A program made the position numbers and the translations under genes. A DNA stretch of 18,495 nucleotides from JADHUC01 sp964617665 (GTDB lineage: Bacteria > Planctomycetota > Planctomycetia > Pirellulales > Pirellulaceae). Position 1 is the first letter of the stretch; the number at the start of each line of letters is the position of its first letter. Under the pieces are notes generated by a model. The model made no database searches and was not told where the DNA came from. It was given only the letters and a program-made list of their open reading frames with translations. The stretch is from contig CAZUAH010000269.1 of the NCBI GenBank assembly GCA_964617665.1, positions 1 to 18,495 of the forward strand. The letters run 5' to 3'. Positions 1 through 5,995 of the stretch are shown here, piece by piece.

Positions 1-28
1 GGGGTTTCGGGCTACGCCCTCCAACCCC
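1..28. repeat. REP-like two-part stem-loop at the window edge
   Basis: Bases 1-6 (ggggtt) pair with 23-28 (aacccc), and inside them 9-12 (gggc) pairs with 16-19 (gccc) around a three-base loop. The element may extend left of the window. The shape and GC-rich arms resemble the palindromic intergenic repeats scattered through planctomycete genomes, which is my recollection rather than a search result. No T tract follows on the + strand. Confidence 0.45.
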
Positions 29-90
29 GGCCACCCCAAAACTAAGCTCTGACGAAGCACTAATGCTCTGTCAACGCTAACTTAGGGTAC

Positions 91-110
91 GACGGGCTTC
101 CTAGTCCGTC
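91..110. repeat. Short palindromic repeat, 8-bp stem
   Basis: Bases 91-98 pair with 103-110, with one G-T wobble, around the loop tcct, giving a compact hairpin 59 bases before the first gene. It is followed by AAAAAC, not by T residues, so it is not an intrinsic terminator for + strand transcription. On the minus strand no T tract follows it either. A dispersed REP-type repeat is the most likely identity; a cis-acting leader element of the gene at 169 is the alternative. Confidence 0.45.
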
Positions 111-168
111 AAAAACATATCGCAACGCCCGCGCTACATCCCTCTGTACAACCACATGAAAGATAAAA

Positions 169-1839
169 GTGTCTCGACTTCAAACACTCGCGACGATTAT
201 TGCCCCTCTTCTCACATGCGGCCTAATGTCCTCTGCGTACGCGGGAGAATTGCCCCGCCGGACAGCGCTCGACGACTACATCGAGAAGCCGGATGCCAGC
301 TACTCGTGGAAAATCGCCACCAGCAAGACTGTCAACGGCTTGAAGACGGTCGTCGTCGACATGGTCTCGCAGACTTGGCGGACGCAAGACGACGTCAATC
401 GCACCGAATGGAGGCACTGGCTCACTGTGTCGATCCCCGAGAAGGCGACATCAGACATCGGCATGCTTCTCATCGGTGGTGGATACAACGGCCAGGGCCC
501 ACGGTCGAACGAACGTGCCGAGGCAATCGCCACAGCGACTGGTACGGTCGTTGCGCAACTTGGCATGGTCCCCAACCAGAGGCTCATGTTTCACAACGAT
601 GGTAAGGCGCGTACGGAAGACGATTTGATCGCCTATACGTGGGACCAGTTTCTCAAGACAGGTGACCCGACGTGGCCCGCTCGTAATCCCATGGTCAAGA
701 GTGCCGTGCGCGCCATGGACACGATAACGGCGGTAATGGCTTCCGAAGAAGGGGATCGGCGCGTGGTTGACCGATTCGTGGTCGCTGGTGGGTCGAAGCG
801 AGGTTGGACTACTTGGCTTACCGGAGCGGTCGATGACCGTGTCGTCGGTATCATCCCGATCGTCATCGACGTATTGAACGTCGATGCCTCGATGCAGCAT
901 CACTTTGCGGCGTACGGTTTCTGGGCTCCTAGCGTGGGCGACTATGTCAACCATCAGATCATGCATCGGATGGATCATCCGCAGCTGAAGGAACTGTACG
1001 AGTTGGTGGATCCGTACTTCTATCGACACCGGCTGACGATGCCCAAACTTATACTCAACGCGGCCGGCGATCAGTTCTTCCTGCCGGATTCGTCAAGATT
1101 CTACTGGGACGATCTGAGAGGTGAAAACTACCTGCGTTATGTGCCCAACGCCGATCACGGACTCAACGACAGCGACGCCGTCGAAAGCATGATCGCATTC
1201 TATTCGCTGATTCTGTCCGGCAAGAAGCCGCCCACATTCCAGTGGACTGAAGATGAAGACGGCAAGTTGCGCATGCTGGTCAGGGATAAGCCACAGGAGG
1301 TCCGTCTGTGGCAGGCCCACAATCCGGAAGCCCGCGATTTCCGTGTCGAAACTCTCGGGCGCAAATACACCAGCACCATCATCACTCCTGACGAAGATGG
1401 CTTGTACAGTGCCGACGTGGCAAAATCCGCCAGAGGCTGGACTGCTTACTTCCTCGAACTGACGTACGACGTTGGCGCACCGACGGCACTCAAGCTGACG
1501 ACGAACGTGAAGGTGGTTCCCGACACACTTCCATTTGCAGGCAAGCCGTCGCACCTTCCGACCTCAGTGACACTCGTATGCAGCGCGCCCAGCGAATCGG
1601 CCGCGCACGAAATCGTCAGAGAGACGAAAACGCTTGAGGAGAAGCAGAATTTTGCTGCCGACGGGCTGACTACCCACATCCACGGCAGGCGTTGTTACCT
1701 TAACTGGGTGCCGAATGGCAGTTTTGAGTCTGGAGCAAAAACCCTCACCGAATATCTGGCCAAACGACAATGTGACTCAATCGCATATCAATTGGAGTCC
1801 GGACCAGGGATCACGCTCCCGCCCGCTGCCACCGATTGA
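169..1839 (+). CDS. Secreted PhoPQ-activated pathogenicity-related (PqaA-like) alpha/beta hydrolase
   Basis: The 556-residue product belongs to the PhoPQ-activated pathogenicity-related family, alpha/beta-hydrolase-fold proteins of uncertain substrate (esterase or peptidase). Residues 1-25 are a signal peptide ending AYA-G, so it should act outside the cytoplasm. The nucleophile elbow is GGSKRGWTTW with Ser209. The other triad candidates are Asp301 in NAAGDQFF and His330 in PNADHGL, in the right order and spacing. The block IIPIVIDVLN after the elbow is typical of the family. The start is GTG at 169, the first start codon after an in-frame stop at 157-159; no strong ribosome binding site is visible, but this start gives a clean signal peptide. 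The C-terminal ~200 residues look like a beta-rich accessory domain. It lies 86 bases before the LanC-like gene. Family assignment is firm, substrate is not; in this locus an acyl-ester or glycopeptide substrate is inference. Confidence 0.9.
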   Translation: MSRLQTLATIIAPLLTCGLMSSAYAGELPRRTALDDYIEKPDASYSWKIATSKTVNGLKTVVVDMVSQTWRTQDDVNRTEWRHWLTVSIPEKATSDIGMLLIGGGYNGQGPRSNERAEAIATATGTVVAQLGMVPNQRLMFHNDGKARTEDDLIAYTWDQFLKTGDPTWPARNPMVKSAVRAMDTITAVMASEEGDRRVVDRFVVAGGSKRGWTTWLTGAVDDRVVGIIPIVIDVLNVDASMQHHFAAYGFWAPSVGDYVNHQIMHRMDHPQLKELYELVDPYFYRHRLTMPKLILNAAGDQFFLPDSSRFYWDDLRGENYLRYVPNADHGLNDSDAVESMIAFYSLILSGKKPPTFQWTEDEDGKLRMLVRDKPQEVRLWQAHNPEARDFRVETLGRKYTSTIITPDEDGLYSADVAKSARGWTAYFLELTYDVGAPTALKLTTNVKVVPDTLPFAGKPSHLPTSVTLVCSAPSESAAHEIVRETKTLEEKQNFAADGLTTHIHGRRCYLNWVPNGSFESGAKTLTEYLAKRQCDSIAYQLESGPGITLPPAATD

Positions 1840-1890
1840 ATTGCTGGCGTTAAGCTCCCCGCGGATAAGTCTGACATGTTCCGCAAAAAC

Positions 1891-1906
1891 CCGACGCGTC
1901 CGTCGG
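1891..1906 (+). other. Intercistronic hairpin before the LanC-like gene
   Basis: ccgacg (1891-1896) and cgtcgg (1901-1906) form a perfect 6-bp stem with loop cgtc, seven bases before the ribosome binding site aagaggt (1914-1920). No T tract follows. It could affect translation of the downstream gene or mark an RNA processing site; the sequence shows only the pairing. Confidence 0.35.
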
Positions 1907-1925
1907 AGTACACAAGAGGTTTCAA

Positions 1926-3341
1926 GTGAAGAATAGACTCATTCATATGATGCGTCTTCTGGCCTCTGCTATTTTTCTGGTGTTTGCAACGGCAGAAGGC
2001 GACGAGCCTGAGTACCACACCGACACGCATGGGGCTGCTGGCGTTGCGTGGGGTTTTCTGGAACTCTCGGACGTTGCCCCAGAGTATTCGAAGTACTGGC
2101 AAGGAGCGCTCGACTGGATCGTGTCCGTGTCGGAGACCGATGAACCCGACCGGCTGATCTGTCCGCTCGTCCCGCTGGCCCCGCCGGACAGCAAACTCAG
2201 CAAGCCATCCGGAACCTACATGTGCCACACGGTTTCCATGTTTTTCAGGGCCTACGAGAAACACGGTGACCGGAAATACCTCGACGCGGGTCTGGCCGGC
2301 GCACGGGGCGTCGCGGCGATCATGCAGAAGAGGGAAACCCGCGAGGGCCGAGTCTACTTATGGCATGGCGCGCTGGCTGGCTACTCTCACGGACTGGCCG
2401 CCTTCCTTGAAGTTTTCCTATCCGCCACTCAGTACTCGGAGGACGAGGAATTCGAAAAGGCGCTCATGGGGGTCCTGCTTAACCTTCGGAAGCGGGGCGA
2501 GCTCATCACTTCGGGCGCCGACAGGAGATTCGTGTGGCGCCGAGGCAAGGACGGCCCCATCGAGACGGGATTTTGTTACGGCCAGGCAGGCATTGTGCAA
2601 TCGCTACTGCATATTGCGGAGGTCCGCCCGGACATCAAGCTCTACGACGGGATGACGCCGCTGTCCATGGCGAACTCGAACCTCCGTTACCTGATGGACT
2701 GTGCCCAAAGACATGGCAAGGCGGCCGTGTGGCCCTACATGCGGCACAGCGAACAGAGCAGGAACATCGGGTTCGGTAGCGGAACCGGTGGGATAGGCTT
2801 GGCGTTTCTCATGGGGGCACGTGCCAACCGGGAGGAACATCCGGAGTTCGCCGCCGAGTGTATGAAGTACGCCAGGGGAGCTGCCAATAGTGCTGTCTTT
2901 CGGCTCCTGAATTTTCCGCAAGGCCGAGTCTTCGAATCTCCGGGCGGCGACGGCGGCTTCGGGTACTGTGGAGGTGCGTTGGGAAGTTGCGATTTCCTCA
3001 TCCGATTCGCCAGAGAAATTGGCGATAGCGATCCCGAGTTCACGGCAAAGATCAAGGCAGCGCTGAGACGCGTGGCGCAAGGCGTCATCGGCGCGGCAGC
3101 CGAAGTAGACGGATGCCTCGCGTGCCCTGACAGGCAAAGGCAGAGGATCGCCATCACACTCGACTACGGCCAGACCGGCGTGGTCTGTGGCCTGGCGCAG
3201 ATCGCCGAGTACCTCGATGACGGCGAGATTCTCAACGCTGCGAAGAGAGTCGCAGATTTCGTCGCAAAACACGCCGTGCCCGAGGCGGGCGGCTACAAGT
3301 TCCCCAAGGCAGTTCCTTTCGCGGCGGACAGGCGAGAGTAA
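1926..3341 (+). CDS. Secreted LanC-like (alpha/alpha)-barrel protein, zinc site incomplete
   Basis: The 471-residue product has an N-terminal signal peptide (core LLASAIFLVFATA) and six helical repeats each opening with a glycine-rich motif: HGAAGVAW, SHGLAAFL, CYGQAGIV, GSGTGGIG, CGGALGS and YGQTGVVC. This periodicity is that of the lanthionine synthetase C-like (alpha/alpha)6 barrel, and FCYGQAGI resembles the WCYG zinc-ligand motif of LanC. Cys217 and Cys348 would be the two Cys ligands, but the residue after Cys348 is Gly349, where LanC cyclases have His. True cyclase activity is therefore doubtful, and export also argues against cytoplasmic lantibiotic synthesis. The start is GTG at 1926, supported by aagaggt five bases upstream; ATG codons at 1947 and 1950 are alternatives. 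It follows the PqaA-like gene by 86 bases and is probably co-transcribed. It could instead be an unassigned glycan-active (alpha/alpha)6 enzyme. Confidence 0.8.
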   Translation: MKNRLIHMMRLLASAIFLVFATAEGDEPEYHTDTHGAAGVAWGFLELSDVAPEYSKYWQGALDWIVSVSETDEPDRLICPLVPLAPPDSKLSKPSGTYMCHTVSMFFRAYEKHGDRKYLDAGLAGARGVAAIMQKRETREGRVYLWHGALAGYSHGLAAFLEVFLSATQYSEDEEFEKALMGVLLNLRKRGELITSGADRRFVWRRGKDGPIETGFCYGQAGIVQSLLHIAEVRPDIKLYDGMTPLSMANSNLRYLMDCAQRHGKAAVWPYMRHSEQSRNIGFGSGTGGIGLAFLMGARANREEHPEFAAECMKYARGAANSAVFRLLNFPQGRVFESPGGDGGFGYCGGALGSCDFLIRFAREIGDSDPEFTAKIKAALRRVAQGVIGAAAEVDGCLACPDRQRQRIAITLDYGQTGVVCGLAQIAEYLDDGEILNAAKRVADFVAKHAVPEAGGYKFPKAVPFAADRRE

Positions 3342-3432
3342 ACCTGACGATAGTCTGGTGCGCAGTGCAGGTAGACCATCACATAAGAAACAAGAATCCG
3401 GCATGAACATGATGAAAACAGGTGGAGATCAC

Positions 3433-4086
3433 ATGGGCAATGCCCAGTTACGGCGATCGGCAGATTCAATTGTCCCCTCGCCCCTGCCCGCGCAGCGGAA
3501 TAGCAGGGGAGAGGGCAGGGTGAGGGGTGGTAAGTTCTTATCTGCCACTCGCCTAGGATATCTGGCATCGACGACACTTACGGTCCTGCTCATCGCGACG
3601 TCGGTTTCGGAGGCCAAGCCCCCGAGAGAAAGCACGTCCGTCAGCGGGCGTTTCGCACCTGCCGTAGACGAGACGATCGAGGTAGGAACATCATTCCAAC
3701 GAGAAGGGTGGGAAACGCCGACGACCCGCGGCGGCAAAGTCACTTGGCCGATAGGCCGGCCGGGAGAAATGGCTTCAAAGCTTGACGTCGGCTGAGCGTT
3801 GAAGACGTCAACCACGTTGGCAAAGGGGCTGCATCACCTTGCCGCCGTGAGTATCTACGGTTGGGATGGCGCAGGCGCCCCGCCGGTAATGCTGTCCACC
3901 GAAGACGCCGATGATGTTGTGCTCTACGTCGATGGGAAGGCCGTGTGGGACAATCACCAAGACCGTAGGCGTCGTCCGCGAGGAGGGCAGACTACCGTGA
4001 CCCTGACACGCGGAAGCCATGCATTCCGCCTCGAACACATCCACGGGAAATCCAAGCCCAGCCTGGGATTCGAGATGGAGTGGTAA
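3433..4086 (+). pseudogene. Secreted PA14-like domain protein interrupted by an in-frame TGA
   Basis: Start ATG 3433 has a good ribosome binding site (aggtggag, 3420-3427). The first part (120 codons) ends at TGA 3793-3795; the same reading frame then stays open for 96 more codons to TAA at 4084-4086. The part after the stop is clearly protein-like: VVLYVDGKAVWDN, then TVTLTRGSHAFRLEH and a final GFEMEW, the pattern of a PA14-type beta-sandwich found on secreted glycan-binding proteins. The first part holds a hydrophobic export segment (LGYLASTTLTVLLIATSVSEA) preceded by an unusually long ~45-residue head, part of which (VPSPLPAQRN...GEGRVRG) is encoded by a palindromic repeat. I read it as one gene broken by a nonsense change at 3793. 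Alternatives are a sequencing error, or two small genes with the second starting at TTG 3799. The PA14 assignment is from pattern only. Confidence 0.6.
3474..3527. repeat. Palindromic repeat element inside a coding region
   Basis: The left arm 3474-3489 and right arm 3513-3527 form a near-perfect 15-bp stem with one G-T wobble and one bulged C. The arms are C-rich and G-rich (cccctcgcccctgccc against gggcagggtgagggg). Its translation, VPSPLP...RGEGRVRG, is the kind of proline/arginine/glycine peptide produced when dispersed GC-rich palindromic repeats land in genes. It sits between the start codon and the signal-peptide core of the PA14-like gene and keeps the frame. Confidence 0.7.
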
Positions 4087-4236
4087 GGCTAAGGGGAATG
4101 GCAGTGCGATGGTTGTCGCTACGCAACGCCTGCCGCACGAATCACTCTGAATTGACTCGTTTGCCAAATAGCATCTCTTGACGTCCTCACTTCGATACAC
4201 CGTATCCCGCTTGGTGAGGCAGGTCGATGTGACCGC

Positions 4237-4308
4237 TGAAGTTCTTGGTTGCAATAAAACGGCCGAGGCGTGTCGGACATCTGCAGTTTTGCGCAATCAA
4301 GAACTTCA
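4237..4308. repeat. Long imperfect inverted repeat, ~24-bp arms
   Basis: The left arm 4237-4260 and right arm 4286-4308 are reverse complements except for one position that becomes a G-T wobble and a small internal mismatch (aat against gc). The outer 11 bp (tgaagttcttg) and inner 5 bp (aaaac) match exactly. The spacer is 25 bases. Neither strand has a T tract after the stem, so it is not an intrinsic terminator. It could be a MITE-like remnant, a recombination site or a structured RNA; no homology is recognised. Confidence 0.6.
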
Positions 4309-4390
4309 AAGGTGCAGAGCAACTGCGCGGCTTACTTCCGATGCCAGACTGCGGGGGCGTGCGGCAGCGACGCGGGTTGTCGTGGCCTAT

Positions 4391-4572
4391 TGAGAAGAGA
4401 GCAATGTGATGTTCGATCCGAGCCAACCAGCCGGCCGCCGAGAGTTGACTGTAATTTGCGTCTAGAACGGCAACTTGATGGCCGCAGTCGTTTAGGTAGA
4501 CGGCGAGATGACCGACGATCGTGGACTTCCCACTCCACCCTTGCTATTGGCAACGACGATTATCTTCCCCAC
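4391..4572 (-). pseudogene. Remnant of a ParA/MinD-family ATPase, frameshifted in Walker A
   Basis: Reading the minus strand from GTG 4572 gives GKIIVVANSKGGVG, the deviant Walker A start of ParA-type ATPases. One base is missing at about 4526-4527, in the codon for the expected signature Lys. Shifting frame there restores STIVGHLAVYLNDCGHQVA, then VLDAN followed by QLSAAGWLARIEHHIALFS, which follows the usual ParA sequence through the VLDAD strand. After about 4391 similarity is lost and only unrelated residues follow, so roughly the N-terminal 60 residues of a protein normally over 200 long remain. No ParB partner or intact segregation gene is in the window. ParA identity of the fragment is well supported by the two ordered motifs; whether it was an orphan chromosomal ParA or part of a mobile element cannot be told. 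Confidence 0.75.
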
Positions 4573-4886
4573 GCGATGGCGATAGCTCGGTTTGTCCCAA
4601 TGTGGCAGGACCAAAAGTCGCCTTCGCGGAAAGGAACGGAGGACCGGTGCTACCTCGTGAGACAATTTGGCGACAAGCTCTGTTCAGCAGTACGCATGAA
4701 GCTCGGTTGGGAGGTTCCGAGAAAGCAAGGTTGGTTGGATTGCGGCGAAATCTGCCGGAGAAGACGTTAGGGCGTGGCGGATCTTCAAGTGCAAGCAAGC
4801 AACCGATGGAGGGCCACTCGGCAGGGTCCGCCGGGGTGGAAAGCTGCGGGTGTGTTGACGCGGCTGAGATTCTGGCATATCATAAA

Positions 4887-4915
4887 TTGACATGTCAACT
4901 GTCCGTTTAAATATC
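4887..4915 (+). promoter_or_regulatory. Probable iclR-type gene promoter with overlapping palindromic operator
   Basis: Bases 4887-4898 (ttgacatgtcaa) are a perfect 12-bp palindrome whose left half is a perfect -35 hexamer TTGACA. A weak -10 (aatatc, 4910-4915) follows after 17 bases, within an A/T-rich stretch. The start codon lies at 4939. IclR proteins bind short palindromes and often repress their own genes, so autoregulation by the adjacent regulator is a reasonable inference. Binding is not shown by the sequence. Confidence 0.45.
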
Positions 4916-4938
4916 AATTCCTGCAAGCTGAGTCGACT

Positions 4939-5745
4939 ATGAAGAACCCGCCGTCGTCAGCCGGTGTTGGTGACGATACTCGCTATTGGGTGCCGGGCCT
5001 CGAGCGGGCACTGCTCATCTTGGAGTTTCTTGACCGCCGTCCGGCGGGGTGCAGCGTCGCAGAGATGGCCGAGCGTCTGGAATTGCCGACGAACAGCGTA
5101 TTCCGGATTACGTTTACGTTGCATGAACTTGGCTACTTGCGGCGCGACCCCGCCACCAAGCGTTTTACATTGACCCGCAAGGTCTTGACCTTGGGATACG
5201 GCCATGTGGAAGACAGCGGCATCATTGGACACGCGTTGGACGTTATGCGCGAACTCCGGGACGCCACTCAAGAGACGGTGGTCATTAGCATTTTGACTGC
5301 AGGTGAAGGCTTTGTCCTGGAACAAGTGCCTGGGTCACATCCATTCCGTTTCGTTGCGGATCCGGGTGCTCGTCAACCCCTGCATTCGTCTGCATCGTGC
5401 AAAGCAATCTTATCCTTCCTCCCGAGTGAGGAGTTGGAGGCAGTTTTAAGGTCAATGAAGATGCCACGGCTGACGAGTCGTACGATCACGCAGAAAAATG
5501 CCTACCGGGAAGAATTGGCTGAAATCAGAGTGTGCGGCTATGCGTTGGATCGGGCAGAGCATCTGGAGGGAGTGCTCTGCGTGGCAGCTCCGGTCTTCAA
5601 CGCTCACGGCTACCCGGTGGCTTCGATCACCGTTACCGGTCCCACGAGCCGGCATTCTGAAGAAGAACTCCCTGAATTGGGAGAGGCTGTGCGAGAGCAC
5701 GTCCGACGAGTCTCGGCGCGTTTGGGCTTTCGAGAATCGACGTGA
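4939..5745 (+). CDS. IclR-family transcriptional regulator
   Basis: The 268-residue protein has the standard IclR layout. Residues ~20-80 form a winged helix-turn-helix (VPGLERALLILEFL, then SVAEMAERLELPTNSVFRI, then the wing GYLRRDPATKRFTLT). Residues ~90-262 form the effector-binding domain, with the family signatures PLHSSASCKAILSFL and ALDRAEHLEGVLCVAAPVF. Full length is normal for the family (about 250-280). ATG 4939 is used; the ribosome binding site is weak. IclR proteins sense small aromatic or sugar-acid molecules and commonly control neighbouring catabolic genes. Here it immediately precedes a run of fucosidase and lyase-like genes in the same direction, so a role as local regulator responding to a sugar breakdown product is likely but inferred. 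Confidence 0.93.
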   Translation: MKNPPSSAGVGDDTRYWVPGLERALLILEFLDRRPAGCSVAEMAERLELPTNSVFRITFTLHELGYLRRDPATKRFTLTRKVLTLGYGHVEDSGIIGHALDVMRELRDATQETVVISILTAGEGFVLEQVPGSHPFRFVADPGARQPLHSSASCKAILSFLPSEELEAVLRSMKMPRLTSRTITQKNAYREELAEIRVCGYALDRAEHLEGVLCVAAPVFNAHGYPVASITVTGPTSRHSEEELPELGEAVREHVRRVSARLGFREST

Positions 5746-5803
5746 AAGTAACGGAGGTTCTTCTTATACCGCGGAGCGTTTTCAGAGAGGTTGAGGACGA
5801 TTG

Positions 5804-5995
5804 ATGAGGATCACGCCCAGCATGCTTTGTAGTAACTTGGGGTGTATTACCAGCCCGATTTTGAGCGCGGGATTGACTGGCCCCGGGGCGCATGGCCGTG
5901 GGCTGTTGGCGGGAATCGAATGGTCGCCTGATTCCACTTGTTTGCCTGACCTACGTTTCCAACCACATCGCGCCGCAACAGGAATGCAAGTATGA
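5804..5995 (+). CDS. Possible 63-residue leader ORF coupled to the GH29 gene
   Basis: ATG 5804 has a good ribosome binding site (gagga, 5793-5797). The frame runs to a TGA at 5993-5995 that overlaps the ATG of the fucosidase gene as ATGA (5992-5995), the classic arrangement for translational coupling. The peptide (starts MRITPSMLCSNLGC) has three Cys, no clear membrane segment and matches nothing I recognise. Third-position GC is not strongly biased, so it may simply be an untranslated leader with a chance open frame. Confidence 0.25.
   Translation: MRITPSMLCSNLGCITSPILSAGLTGPGAHGRGLLAGIEWSPDSTCLPDLRFQPHRAATGMQV

Larger units (their letters stand above)
4087..4938. other. Gene-poor decayed region
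   Basis: No intact gene convinces in these 852 bases. Several short open frames occur on both strands, but their translations are rich in Arg, Cys and Ser, lack recognisable motifs and change frame, as expected of non-coding DNA. What can be supported inside is a long imperfect inverted repeat (4237-4308), a frameshifted ParA start on the minus strand (4572-4391) and the upstream region of the IclR gene with a palindrome at 4887-4898. The stretch looks like the remains of genes once present between the PA14-like gene and the regulator. Confidence 0.6.

Noticed and set aside
3793..3795. TGA as a selenocysteine codon in the PA14-like gene
   Set aside because: The gene is not of a known selenoprotein type, and I see no convincing SECIS-like stem directly after the codon. 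A nonsense change is simpler.
4237..4308. Inverted repeat as an integron attC site or intrinsic terminator
   Set aside because: The conserved attC core heptamers are not at the arm ends, no integrase is in the window, and no T tract follows on either strand.
4270..4770. Plus-strand frame of 166 codons in the decayed region
   Set aside because: The translation is Arg/Ser/Cys-rich without motifs and lies opposite the ParA relic, which has clear ordered motifs on the minus strand.
5880..5889. gccccggggc palindrome upstream of GH29 as an operator
   Set aside because: It is a short GC-only palindrome with no partner sites elsewhere, expected by chance in this composition.
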